Assembly (NCBI GenBank): GCA_030432505.1
Contig: JAUIHA010000012.1
Span: forward strand, 1-11,844
Source: a bacterium
GTDB lineage: Bacteria; Babelota; Babeliae; Babelales; RVW-14
Reading direction: 5' to 3'
Length of the DNA stretch: 11,844 nucleotides
Part shown: in pieces, positions 1-7,671 of the stretch
How positions within the stretch are numbered: position 1 is the stretch's first letter
Layout: each line of letters begins with the position of its first letter
The notes under the pieces: model-generated
What the model saw: only the letters and a program-made list of their open reading frames with translations
Told to the model about the DNA's origin: nothing
Database searches by the model: none
Made by a program: the position numbers and the translations under genes

Positions 1-539
1 TTCAGCAGTGCACACAGCAACCAGCGGTAGTAAGCGAAAAGTGAGTGACGATTGTAGATCATGACCTTGATGGTACCACCAGGCTTGGTAACACGTACAA
101 TTTCTGCAAAACATTTTTTTGTGTTTGGTGAGTGGTGGATGACTCCCCAGGAGTAGGTGAGGTCAAACGAATTGTCAGGATGGGGCAAATTTTCCGCGTC
201 AGCGACTTTTATATCTTCTGCCTGTAGGTTGTACAGCTCGAGGCGATGCTTGACGTTATCGATGGCTTCTTGTGTTAAATCAATGCCATGAGCATGAGCT
301 CCAGAACGTACCCATTGTAAAAAATCTGAGCCTGCTCCGATGCCAACTTCAAGAACTTTTTTCTGGTTTGCGCGGCTAAATTGTGCGAACGAATGAATTT
401 CTGGCTCTATGGTGTAACGAAAATTTTCAATTGCTTCAAAGTAGTCTTTTGAAAACTTTTTTTCGTTGATAAATTCGGTGCCGCAGCTTGCTTGGTTCCA
501 ATAATCTTTTACTTGCTCTTTAAGTTGTTTTTGTAGCAT
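1..539 (-). CDS. Class I SAM-dependent methyltransferase, 3' end cut by window edge
   Basis: An open frame runs from ATG at 539 to the window edge, giving 179 residues with no stop. The start of a class I methyltransferase fold is clear. A glycine-rich motif I (VLEVGIGAGSDF, residues 62-73) would bind S-adenosylmethionine, and an acidic residue ends strand 2 (GIDLT, Asp87). Later come DAENLP (114-119) and a motif-IV-like SWGVIHHSP (130-138), then RVTKPGG (149-155), which is typical of the Methyltransf_11 group. The C-terminal part is missing. The ATG overlaps the last 20 nt of the upstream glycosyltransferase gene, and AAAAAGGGG lies a short distance before it, so the start is well supported. 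In this setting it may methylate a sugar or lipid-linked intermediate, but the acceptor cannot be read from the sequence. A quinone- or small-molecule-type methyltransferase is possible, though less likely given the neighbours. Confidence 0.88.
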   Translation of the reverse strand, partial: MLQKQLKEQVKDYWNQASCGTEFINEKKFSKDYFEAIENFRYTIEPEIHSFAQFSRANQKKVLEVGIGAGSDFLQWVRSGAHAHGIDLTQEAIDNVKHRLELYNLQAEDIKVADAENLPHPDNSFDLTYSWGVIHHSPNTKKCFAEIVRVTKPGGTIKVMIYNRHSLFAYYRWLLCALL

Positions 540-1755
540 GACCTTTCCCCTTTTTCAGAATGTCATCGTATATGGTTTCAATTTGTTTGATGTGATTTTT
601 AAGACCAAACTTGTTTCGACAAAATTTGTAGCCTTGTTCTCCCATGTGTTCTGCTCGAGCCGTGTTTGAAAGAAGAGATATTAATTTTTTTGCCCAAACT
701 GTGTGGCTACTTGGATGTACGAGAAAGCCTGTTTGCGTATCAACTACAAGCTCATCAAGAGGGTGTAAGTTTGAAGCGACCACAGGTTTTTTCATGAATC
801 CTGCCTCAATGATTGGTCGAGCAAAGTGTCCTACCGTTGCAGGAAAGACAACGACATTGCTCGCAGCCATTGCTTCAGGGATCGTGCGAATTGCACCAAG
901 AAGCACTATGGAATGCTGTAGGGCACCGAGCATGCTTGCAACCTCAGTGGTAAATTTACTTGCTGGAAGTAACGTTTTAGGATTAAAAAAGTTCTTTTTT
1001 TGTAAGTCGAAATAACCAGCAATGAGTAGTTTCGTTTGAGGAAGAACGCGTAATACTTGCTCAAGTACCTTGAGAATAAGTAGGGTGCCTTTTTCTTGAG
1101 ATAGCCCTCCAACAAAAAGGATCTTGGGATCATTTTCAGAGAGTTTGTATTGTTGGATGAAATGTTTTCCAGAGATATTTGCATCAAAAATTTTTTCATC
1201 AACGGTGTTATAAACCACGTGTGTTTTAGATAATTTTTTCCATGGTTTTGCGTCATTGTAGCAGATAGGAACAATGGCTGTGGCATATTTTTTTATAAAG
1301 TTAATAACTGTATTTTTGCGGACTCCCAAATATCCTTGGGCTAGTGGCTCTCGAATATGCCAGACAACAGGAATATTTTTTTTGCGTGCAACTTTTCCCC
1401 AGGCAATGAGTGAGCTTGTGTTAAGGTGGAGGAGATCTGGCTTGATGCGCTCAAGCCATTTATTGGCGGTGTGCATCATTGTTGTCCAGGTATCGTACAT
1501 GCAGCGTGCTAAAAATGGTGCATGATACCAGCGAAGCCACCATACTTTTGTATGAGGGAAATCGAATTTTTTTACCGGTCCAAATACCTGTATTCCGAGC
1601 TCTTTGTACAGATCCATTGCCGGCGAATCATGCAGAAAAAGTACCTGTGGAATATATTTTTTCTTATCTAGATTTTGTATGAGATAAAGAAGGCTTAGAG
1701 GAGCGCCTCCAAGCCCTTTTCCGTGATGTACATAAAGAATTGTTTTTTTATCCAT
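520..1755 (-). CDS. GT4-family glycosyltransferase
   Basis: This is a GT-B-fold glycosyltransferase of about 411 residues, the normal size for GT4, presumably cytosolic and adding one sugar to a lipid-linked glycan. Numbered from the upstream GTG at 1761 (residue 1), it shows a glycine-rich N-terminal loop (HHGKGLGGAP, 12-21), a hinge VVYNTVDE (182-189), the donor-domain opening FVGGLSQEKG (216-225) and the C-terminal segment ARPIIEAGFMKKPVVAS (314-330). The usual EX7E pair is incomplete: Glu319 is present but the first position is Gly311. The Arg of the common GRLxxEKG motif is Gly219, while Lys224 is kept. Two starts are possible. I prefer ATG at 1755 because GGTAG lies just upstream of it, whereas that sequence would overlap the GTG at 1761. 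The gene sits 20 nt after the ugd stop (14 nt if the GTG is used) and overlaps the following methyltransferase by 20 nt. Donor and acceptor are unknown. Confidence 0.9.
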   Translation of the reverse strand: MDKKTILYVHHGKGLGGAPLSLLYLIQNLDKKKYIPQVLFLHDSPAMDLYKELGIQVFGPVKKFDFPHTKVWWLRWYHAPFLARCMYDTWTTMMHTANKWLERIKPDLLHLNTSSLIAWGKVARKKNIPVVWHIREPLAQGYLGVRKNTVINFIKKYATAIVPICYNDAKPWKKLSKTHVVYNTVDEKIFDANISGKHFIQQYKLSENDPKILFVGGLSQEKGTLLILKVLEQVLRVLPQTKLLIAGYFDLQKKNFFNPKTLLPASKFTTEVASMLGALQHSIVLLGAIRTIPEAMAASNVVVFPATVGHFARPIIEAGFMKKPVVASNLHPLDELVVDTQTGFLVHPSSHTVWAKKLISLLSNTARAEHMGEQGYKFCRNKFGLKNHIKQIETIYDDILKKGKGHATKTT

Positions 1756-1775
1756 AAGCACTACCGATGGTGTTT

Positions 1776-3188
1776 TTACATCATTGCTACAGCTGGCTGT
1801 TTTGTAACTGATTGCTCAGAAGACGATGATGTTGTGGTGGTTGATGTTGTTTTTGCTTTTGAGATGGCATTTTTTCTGCCGATGGTAACATAACCAAGGC
1901 CAAGCTTTTGTATGTCTTTAGGGTTAAAGCAGTTTCTTCCATCAAAGATAACTTTGTCTTTTATAATTGTGAGTTTTTCGAGTGGATATTCTTTGAACTC
2001 GTTCCACTCAGTAAGAAGGACAAGAAAATCTGTTTCTTCTAAAACACGTTCTGCTGAGTCAGCATAGTTGATGGAGTCTTTAAAAATTTGTTTTACATTT
2101 TCTTGTGCGACAGCATCATAAACGGTAACCTTTACGCCGAAATCAATAAGTTTTTTAATAATATCGATTGATGGTGCACAGCGAATGTCATCAGTTTCTG
2201 GTTTAAATGCAAGTCCCCAGATGCCGGCATGTTTTCCTTTAAGATTGTCACCATAGTAACGGAAAATTTTATCAAAGAATGAAATACGTTGATGGTCGTT
2301 AACGCGGTCAACTTCGCGAACAAGTGTCATTGGTTGTAAGTGTTCCATTCCCATGTGAATGAGCGCGCGGACATCTTTTGGAAAGCAGCTTCCACCGTAA
2401 CCAATACCAGCATTCAAGAAGGAGCCGCCAATTCGTCTATCTTTTGCCATTCCTTTTTTTACGTCTTCAACGTCTGCACCTACTTTGTCAGCAAGCAGTG
2501 CTATTTGGTTCATAAAACTGATACGGGTTGCAAGCATAGCGTTTGAAGCATATTTAGTGAGTTCTGCGGATTCAATATTCATGCTAATGCATTGTTCAGT
2601 TGATTTGAGGAATGGTTTATATAGATCCGTAAGAAGTTGTTTAGCTTTCTCTGAGTCTGTTCCAATAACAACGCGATCAGGATTTAAGAAATCATCTAGT
2701 GCGCTTCCCTCTTTGAGAAACTCTGGATTTGAAGCAACATCAAAGGTCACACTTGATCCTTTAACATTGAGTTGTTCTTGAATAATGGAGCGGACTTTTT
2801 GTGCAGTGCTTACAGGAACAGTTGATTTGTTAATAACCAAGGCATACGAATTAAGGCTTGAGCCAATTTCTTTTGCAACCTGCCAAACGTATGAAAGATC
2901 TGCAGAACCATCAGGGAGTGATGGTGTTCCAACGCATGAGAAGATAATTTCAGGATTTTCTTTCATCGCTTCTGATATTGATGAAACAAATACAATTTTT
3001 TTCTCAGCAATTCCTTTGCTTACAAGTTCATCAAGGCCTGGCTCATAAAATGGCACTTTCCCTTGAAGAAGCATTTTAATTTTTTCTTCATTGTTTTCGA
3101 TGATGGTAACGACATTGTCTTTCGTTGCTAAACATGCGCCGGTAACAAGGCCAACATATCCAGCTCCCACAACAGCTACGTTTTTCAT
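1776..3188 (-). CDS. ugd: UDP-glucose 6-dehydrogenase
   Basis: This cytosolic enzyme oxidises UDP-glucose to UDP-glucuronate with two NAD+, supplying the substrate of the UDP-glucuronate decarboxylase encoded in the same array. The N-terminal Rossmann motif is VAVVGAGYVGLVTG (4-17). It is followed by CVGTPS (85-90), INKSTVPVST (119-128) and NPEFLKEG (154-161). The central helix is ELTKYASNAML (209-219, with Lys212 and Asn216). The catalytic cysteine is Cys268 in GYGGSCFPKD (263-272), and the C-terminal domain contains GLAFKPETDDIR (325-336) and FDGRN (415-419). The 470-residue length is at the long end for this family because of a low-complexity tail from about residue 446 that is rich in Thr and Ser. 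AAGGAG followed by AAAGTC precedes the ATG, one of the strongest ribosome sites in the minus arm. The gene lies 24 nt after the FkbM-type gene. GDP-mannose dehydrogenase is the nearest alternative, but the motif set and pathway context favour UDP-glucose. Confidence 0.96.
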   Translation of the reverse strand: MKNVAVVGAGYVGLVTGACLATKDNVVTIIENNEEKIKMLLQGKVPFYEPGLDELVSKGIAEKKIVFVSSISEAMKENPEIIFSCVGTPSLPDGSADLSYVWQVAKEIGSSLNSYALVINKSTVPVSTAQKVRSIIQEQLNVKGSSVTFDVASNPEFLKEGSALDDFLNPDRVVIGTDSEKAKQLLTDLYKPFLKSTEQCISMNIESAELTKYASNAMLATRISFMNQIALLADKVGADVEDVKKGMAKDRRIGGSFLNAGIGYGGSCFPKDVRALIHMGMEHLQPMTLVREVDRVNDHQRISFFDKIFRYYGDNLKGKHAGIWGLAFKPETDDIRCAPSIDIIKKLIDFGVKVTVYDAVAQENVKQIFKDSINYADSAERVLEETDFLVLLTEWNEFKEYPLEKLTIIKDKVIFDGRNCFNPKDIQKLGLGYVTIGRKNAISKAKTTSTTTTSSSSEQSVTKQPAVAMM

Positions 3189-3212
3189 GACTTTCTCCTT
3201 ATTTTGTTACCA

Positions 3213-4061
3213 CTACAAAGATGGAAGTGCTAAAAAATTGTATGTGGCTATTTCTTTGTCTTCAAAAAGAGATATTTCTTGAAGATGGTTATAATGAATT
3301 GCATACATAGTATAGGACAATTTTTGCAGTAATTTTGTTATTATATTTTTTCGGCCAATTATATTTTTTTCACTATCTTCAAAAACAATAATTGGCTTGA
3401 ATTGAGCTATTGTTTTAAGAGCTCCGAGAAAGAATTTTAACTCGTGTCCCTCAATATCAACTTTGAGCAAATGAAGGGCGTTAATTTTTTGTTCAGTTAC
3501 AAAACTATCGAGAGTTTGTGTTTGTATGGTAAGTGGATTTGCTTTTGATGAGGACATCTTATTTTCAAGGCTGGATGTTCCTTGATTAGCATTATCAAAA
3601 CCAAAAAGTTGAGCATTGCCGCTTTGATCAGAAAGGGCAATTGGAAAAGCTTCAACCCAGTGCATGTGGTTGAGCTTGATATTCTTTTTTAATTTTTCGT
3701 AGATAACGGGGTGTGGTTCAAAGCTATATACGGTTCCTGTGTTTCCGACAATCCGTGCCTGTTCAAGGGTATGAATACCAATGTTCGCTCCAACATCAAT
3801 CGTTATGTCTCCTTGACGTAGCAATGAACGGAAAATACTTTGAATGTATGAGTCGTATTCTCCGTAGAAAAAGAGTGTCCACTCTAGGTAGGATGCGGTA
3901 TCGATATGATAAAATAAGCCGTTACTTAACCTAAGAATTTGATTGATCGAATGTTGCTGGCGTTTATCTGGATTGTGGAGCTTTCTAAGCAGAGGGTCAA
4001 GTTTGTGGAGTTTATATTTGCGGGTTTTGTTCGCAATTCTGCAAATGGTTTTATCAAGCAT
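3213..4061 (-). CDS. FkbM-family SAM-dependent methyltransferase
   Basis: The 282-residue product carries the FkbM methyltransferase signature. Motif I is ITIDVGANIGIHT (86-98), the SAM-ribose-binding acidic strand end is YSFEPHP (112-118), and the family-typical segment is LLKVDIEGHELKFF (198-211), followed by PIIVFED (223-229). Family members usually O-methylate hydroxyl groups on sugars or polyketides; in glycan loci they are commonly read as sugar O-methyltransferases, which is inference here. The first 80 residues are a less conserved, basic N-terminal region with no signal peptide, so the protein is likely cytosolic. Only 2 nt separate its start from the stop of the upstream glycosyltransferase. 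No convincing Shine-Dalgarno sequence precedes the ATG, so translation is probably coupled to the gene before it. The sugar modified is unknown. Confidence 0.92.
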   Translation of the reverse strand: MLDKTICRIANKTRKYKLHKLDPLLRKLHNPDKRQQHSINQILRLSNGLFYHIDTASYLEWTLFFYGEYDSYIQSIFRSLLRQGDITIDVGANIGIHTLEQARIVGNTGTVYSFEPHPVIYEKLKKNIKLNHMHWVEAFPIALSDQSGNAQLFGFDNANQGTSSLENKMSSSKANPLTIQTQTLDSFVTEQKINALHLLKVDIEGHELKFFLGALKTIAQFKPIIVFEDSEKNIIGRKNIITKLLQKLSYTMYAIHYNHLQEISLFEDKEIATYNFLALPSL

Positions 4062-4063
4062 GG

Positions 4064-5224
4064 CTATTGTATACTTTCTTTGCTAAGCATTTGCCAATAT
4101 TTATACGTTTTGTCAGCAATGATTTCATGTGAATAATTATTTTCTACTCTCTCTAGCCCTTTTTCGCCAAGAGTTTTTCTCAGTACTTCATTGCTCATGA
4201 GTTGTTCCAATTTTTCTTCAAGTTCAAGCTCATTTTTTTGGTTAAAAACAAGTCCTGCTTGTGCCACCACGTTTGGTATTTCTCCGCCAGTACTTGCGAG
4301 TACTGGTACTTTGCATGACATTGCTTCAATTAGTACATGTCCGAATTGTTCTTTCCACTTAGGAGTGTCATACGATGGAAGTACTAAAATATCTGTTTTT
4401 TGAAGAATACGAGCGACTTCTTTGTGGCGTATTGGATCTTTGAATTCAATACGCTCAAGGAGTCTTTTTTCAATGGTAAAATCTATCAATTCTTTTTCTT
4501 CTGTTCCTGCTCCAACAAAGATAAGATTCCAGTCTGGGTATTGTTCCGCGAGTTTTGCAAAGCTTGAGGCAAGTAAAAAGACGCCTTTTTCTCTAACAAT
4601 TCTTCCGATGTAAGCAATTGATTTTTTATTTCTTAAGCTGGTTTTTGTTGCAGGGCTGAAAACTTGTTGGTTAACGCCAAGTTGTGGAACAACAATAGTT
4701 TTTTTCCTAAGTCCTTTTTCAAGTAAAATTTCTTGAGCATCTTGGTTGCCGGCAATGGCACCGTCTGAATGTTGAAGGTTAAATTGTTCTATGAAGCGCC
4801 AAAAAAGCTTATGTTTAATCGATGTTGATTGTGGACGCCAGTTAACCCAAGTAAAAAAGAGAAACTTTGATGAGATTCCCAGGAGTTTGGTGAAGAAAAT
4901 TACTTGAAAATAGCTAAATGCTGATGCTCCTTGTTCAACATGAATAATGTCTGGTCTAAATGAGTAGAGGAGTTTTCGCAATGGTTTGCTGTAGTAGCCA
5001 TATGAGCGTTCATCACCAACTTTGAAGGATTGAAGTGCGGAGAAGGTGCAGTTATTTAAATTTTCTTCAGGCTTAATGTGCGCTTTATGTTTGAACAAAT
5101 GTGTTGGCCACTCATGTGGAAAAATGACCTTGATAGTGAGATCTTTGTGTCGATTTGCGAGTATTTTCCACTTGTCTCGGTTTATCTGAGAGATGTAGGT
5201 ATGGCTAATGACGAGTACTTTCAT
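4064..5224 (-). CDS. GT4-family glycosyltransferase
   Basis: This 386-residue GT-B glycosyltransferase has the full set of GT4 landmarks. The N-terminal acceptor domain starts MKVLVISHTY, and a linker VVPQLGVNQQVFSP (178-191) leads into the donor domain. There, YIGRIVREKG (205-214) supplies the Arg208 and Lys213 expected to contact the donor diphosphate. The EX7E pair is intact as Glu292 and Glu300 in EQFGHVLIEAMSC. The enzyme is predicted cytosolic or peripherally membrane-bound, transferring a sugar from a nucleotide donor with retention of configuration, as is usual for GT4. Its first 20 nt overlap the end of the upstream glycosyltransferase gene, and AAGGTAGG lies a few bases before the ATG. 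The FkbM gene follows after 2 nt. Which sugar is transferred cannot be told. Confidence 0.93.
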   Translation of the reverse strand: MKVLVISHTYISQINRDKWKILANRHKDLTIKVIFPHEWPTHLFKHKAHIKPEENLNNCTFSALQSFKVGDERSYGYYSKPLRKLLYSFRPDIIHVEQGASAFSYFQVIFFTKLLGISSKFLFFTWVNWRPQSTSIKHKLFWRFIEQFNLQHSDGAIAGNQDAQEILLEKGLRKKTIVVPQLGVNQQVFSPATKTSLRNKKSIAYIGRIVREKGVFLLASSFAKLAEQYPDWNLIFVGAGTEEKELIDFTIEKRLLERIEFKDPIRHKEVARILQKTDILVLPSYDTPKWKEQFGHVLIEAMSCKVPVLASTGGEIPNVVAQAGLVFNQKNELELEEKLEQLMSNEVLRKTLGEKGLERVENNYSHEIIADKTYKYWQMLSKESIQ

Positions 5225-6470
5225 AATACCTACCTTGTTTATTTTTCGTTTTTATTTTTTCTAGTTTCAAGAGGCTTGTAAGCTCTGGATAGGTGTGAAT
5301 GATTCCTGTTTTAAAGTTATTGTGAATTGCGGTGAGTGAAAAATGCTGACGTGAATAGTCAAAAGCATTTTTAGAGAGCTTTTGATATGTTTTATCCGAT
5401 GACAAAATGCGCAGCGATTTAACTGCCATATTTTTATAATCATTAACATCAACAAGATATCCTGTTTGCCCATCAATTACGTAGTCCCTTGGACCTCCAC
5501 AGTCTGTTGAAATAACTGGAATACCGTACGCTAGTGCTTCAAGACCTGCAATGCCAAAGCCTTCTTGGTGCGACGTTATAAGCATGAGACGTGCTTGTTT
5601 ATAAAAATGTTTTAAATCACGAGGAGCTACAACGCCGGTAAAGGTTATATTTTTAAAGCATGGGAGATTTCTATATTTTTTGAGAGTTTCTGCTGATGGA
5701 CGTTGTCCAATTACAAAAAGTCTTGCTGTTGGAATTTTTGTACAAATTATTTCGAAGCTTTTGATGAGCATGTCGATGTTTTTACGAGGGTCATTAAATC
5801 GTCCAACAGTGATAATATTTTTTTCTTGGGTTTGTGCGGTGTATTTAATTTTACTAAAGTCCAGAGGATAGCCGGTGATGAGATAATCAGAAAGGAGTTT
5901 GCCCTGAGCTTCTTCAAACTGACTTTGGGAGTATGAACTGAGAGGGTAAATATACGATGCTTTTTGTAAAATGGTTTTTTCTATTTTTTTCATGCGTGGT
6001 TCAGCAAGACGATTGATGAGTGCGCGAATTCCCTTGAGCTCTTGTACTCGCTGGGCTCTGTCATGTGTGTAGGATGTTGATATCCAAATAACATATTTTT
6101 TATTTAGCAGCGCTGCTGGATGCCCTGCAATTGGGGTGGCACTGACAACAAAAACGTAATCAAAATCTTTAAGAGCTTCTTCCCATTGCTTTTGCGTAAA
6201 CTTGTAATGACCAGGCTCCCAAAATGACCACCGTGCGCCAACCTCAATACAATTCATGCCGGCAAAATTAATAGATCGATTTTTTGAGGTAAACTTGAGC
6301 CCTTTGAGATAGGATGAGATTTTTTTATCAAAGCCGAGGACAAAAATTGTTGGATCGAAGTATTGCTGACAAAATTGATAGACAATTTTGAGCGTTGCAA
6401 ATACGCCACCATAGTTATACTCATTTTTTATGGAGAGTATGGCAATTTTAGGCTTTTTCTTGAGCTTCAT
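5205..6470 (-). CDS. GT4-family glycosyltransferase
   Basis: This 421-residue GT-B glycosyltransferase opens with IAILSIKNEYNYGGV (9-23), where the glycine pair forms the usual N-terminal loop. The donor domain begins ITVGRFNDPRKNIDML (220-235), the GRFxDPRKN form of the Arg/Lys motif with Arg224 and Lys230. The EX7E pair is present as Glu303 and Glu311 in QEGFGIAGLEALAYG, followed by PVISTDCGGPRDYV (318-331), a form common in GT4 enzymes of exopolysaccharide loci. The last 35 residues are basic and Lys-rich (LKLEKIKTKNKQGRYY), which could help membrane association. The start overlaps the CgeB-like gene by 23 nt, the 3' end overlaps the next gene by 20 nt, and AAAAGG precedes the ATG. Acceptor and donor are unknown. 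Confidence 0.93.
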   Translation of the reverse strand: MKLKKKPKIAILSIKNEYNYGGVFATLKIVYQFCQQYFDPTIFVLGFDKKISSYLKGLKFTSKNRSINFAGMNCIEVGARWSFWEPGHYKFTQKQWEEALKDFDYVFVVSATPIAGHPAALLNKKYVIWISTSYTHDRAQRVQELKGIRALINRLAEPRMKKIEKTILQKASYIYPLSSYSQSQFEEAQGKLLSDYLITGYPLDFSKIKYTAQTQEKNIITVGRFNDPRKNIDMLIKSFEIICTKIPTARLFVIGQRPSAETLKKYRNLPCFKNITFTGVVAPRDLKHFYKQARLMLITSHQEGFGIAGLEALAYGIPVISTDCGGPRDYVIDGQTGYLVDVNDYKNMAVKSLRILSSDKTYQKLSKNAFDYSRQHFSLTAIHNNFKTGIIHTYPELTSLLKLEKIKTKNKQGRYYESTRH

Positions 6471-7509
6471 CCTCTAACCTTTTCAAAAGTTTTGCAAGTT
6501 GCTTTGTTATTGTGTAATCCTGCACTGCTTGAAAACCCTGATCAGTAATCCTTTTTCTAAGCGTATCGTTTTTTAGATAAAAGGCTAATTTTTTTGTGAG
6601 CTCATCAACAGTTGAAAAGCATTCTATATTTTCGCCTTCAATGAATGGTAATGCTGTTTGCTCTGCAGTTCTTTGCGTGAGCAAAAACGATTTAGTTGCG
6701 GGCACTTCAAAGGTGCGCATATTGTGCGATGTCATATTTTGTTGGCGTATGAAGTTAAGAATTATTTTTGATTGCTGGAACACACTGATCATATCATTTT
6801 TGTAAATAGCGTTACTGTATAGAAAGTTTAGTAAAGGCGAATGCTGAGGTAATTTTTCTTTCCATAGGTTGCCCCAAATCGCCAGTTTAATATGGGGCAT
6901 TTGTTCATGTAGTTTGGTGAGCCATTGCTCTCGCTCTTTGTCCCATGTTCCAGCAAAGCATACATCATATTTTTGAGGAGTAGAGCTGCTAGGGACTGTA
7001 TAGATGTTTTCGTCATAGGCAAAGGGAAAGTATGAGACGTTTTTAACGCCGGCAGATTGTAATGCAGGGGTGAGCATTTTCGACCAGATGAGAAAATGGT
7101 CGTAGTATGGAAGAGAAAGTAAAACGTTTTTATTTGAGTTGCCATTCCAGAAAACGAATGGGTTGTCTGGATAGAAAATGATGATTTTTTTCTGAAGTGT
7201 TTGTTTAAGATAGCGTGTAGTTTTGTGTGAGATATTTTCTGCTTTAATAAAAAAAATTAAATCGTAAGAAGAATTACGTACTAATTTTTTAAGTTTTTTA
7301 TTAATGAAAAAATTATTAATGGGTTTTAGGTACCAAGCTAATTGATCGTGATTTTTTATACTCAGTGGGAGTAAGTTTTGCTTGCAGTTGAAACTTTCAA
7401 CACTGTAGCCAAGTTGTTTGAGTAAGGATTGAAAAGAGCTTGCATAGGTATATTGCTGTTTATTCGTACTAAATTTACTGATGAGTAAAATATTTTTAAA
7501 TTTTTTCAT
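6448..7509 (-). CDS. CgeB-like glycosyltransferase (GT-B fold)
   Basis: This 353-residue protein resembles the CgeB / 'glycosyltransferase family 1, type 2' group and is more divergent than the GT4 genes around it. The N-terminal half has IIIFYPDNPFVFW (109-121), typical of the nucleotide-binding crossover in this group, and SYFPFAYDENIY (159-170) as the inter-domain hinge. The C-terminal half has YDVCFAGTWDKERE (181-194) and the diagnostic segment NMRTFEVPATKSFLLT (263-278), matching the RTFE-P-A pattern of CgeB proteins, with Glu268 in the position of the EX7E glutamate. CgeB of Bacillus subtilis is linked to spore-surface glycosylation, while most homologues are uncharacterised glycosyltransferases of surface-glycan loci. 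It is the first gene after the 164-nt gap and has no clear Shine-Dalgarno before its ATG. Its 3' end overlaps the next gene by 23 nt. Confidence 0.85.
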   Translation of the reverse strand: MKKFKNILLISKFSTNKQQYTYASSFQSLLKQLGYSVESFNCKQNLLPLSIKNHDQLAWYLKPINNFFINKKLKKLVRNSSYDLIFFIKAENISHKTTRYLKQTLQKKIIIFYPDNPFVFWNGNSNKNVLLSLPYYDHFLIWSKMLTPALQSAGVKNVSYFPFAYDENIYTVPSSSTPQKYDVCFAGTWDKEREQWLTKLHEQMPHIKLAIWGNLWKEKLPQHSPLLNFLYSNAIYKNDMISVFQQSKIILNFIRQQNMTSHNMRTFEVPATKSFLLTQRTAEQTALPFIEGENIECFSTVDELTKKLAFYLKNDTLRKRITDQGFQAVQDYTITKQLAKLLKRLEDEAQEKA

Positions 7510-7569
7510 GTATTTAACGCGAGTTTAATTTAAATATTGTCAAAAGTAGTATTGAAAGCAGTAATTGTA

Positions 7570-7630
7570 GATGTCATGCTGAACTTGTTTCAGCATCCAA
7601 TAGACCCTGAAATAAATTCAGGGAGACATC
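7570..7630. repeat. Double-hairpin palindromic element
   Basis: Two perfect inverted repeats stand side by side. ATGCTGAA at 7576-7583 pairs with TTCAGCAT at 7589-7596 across a 5-nt loop, and CCCTGAA at 7605-7611 pairs with TTCAGGG at 7617-7623 across a 5-nt loop. An outer pair GATGTC (7570-7575) and GACATC (7625-7630) can close both hairpins into a three-way junction. From memory, the two hairpins match a widely dispersed class of bacterial intergenic palindromes of the CTGAACTTGTTTCAG type, but copy number cannot be judged from one window. Neither strand has a T-run after a hairpin, so it is not an ordinary intrinsic terminator. Confidence 0.85.
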
Positions 7631-7644
7631 ATGGACATAGGTAA

Positions 7645-7671
7645 CTTATAACACAATAAATTGTATGTCTA
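7645..7671 (-). promoter_or_regulatory. Possible sigma70-type promoter for the downstream minus-strand genes
   Basis: On the minus strand TAGACA (7671-7666) could act as a -35 box, and TGTTATAAG (7653-7645) reads as an extended -10 (TGn followed by TATAAG). The spacer is 15 nt, shorter than ideal. Transcription would start near 7638, placing the palindrome in a leader of about 130 nt ahead of the CgeB-like gene. AT-rich sequence yields such matches by chance, so this is tentative. Confidence 0.3.

Noticed and set aside
644-1015. Plus-strand open frame of 123 codons opposite the first GT4 gene
   Set aside because: It is antisense to a clearly conserved glycosyltransferase, has no recognisable domain and looks like a shadow frame. 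The same holds for the other short frames opposite or within the large genes.
906-1286. Minus-strand frame of 126 codons inside the GT4 gene, as a possible frameshift product
   Set aside because: The main GT4 frame is intact through this stretch with all expected motifs, so there is no sign of a frameshift.
7542-7548. Perfect TTGACA on the minus strand just upstream of the CgeB-like gene as a -35 box
   Set aside because: A -10 at proper spacing would fall almost on the start codon and no good hexamer is there.
7605-7623. Hairpin CCCTGAA/TTCAGGG as an intrinsic terminator
   Set aside because: No T-run follows the stem on either strand, and the stem is part of a larger symmetric palindrome.
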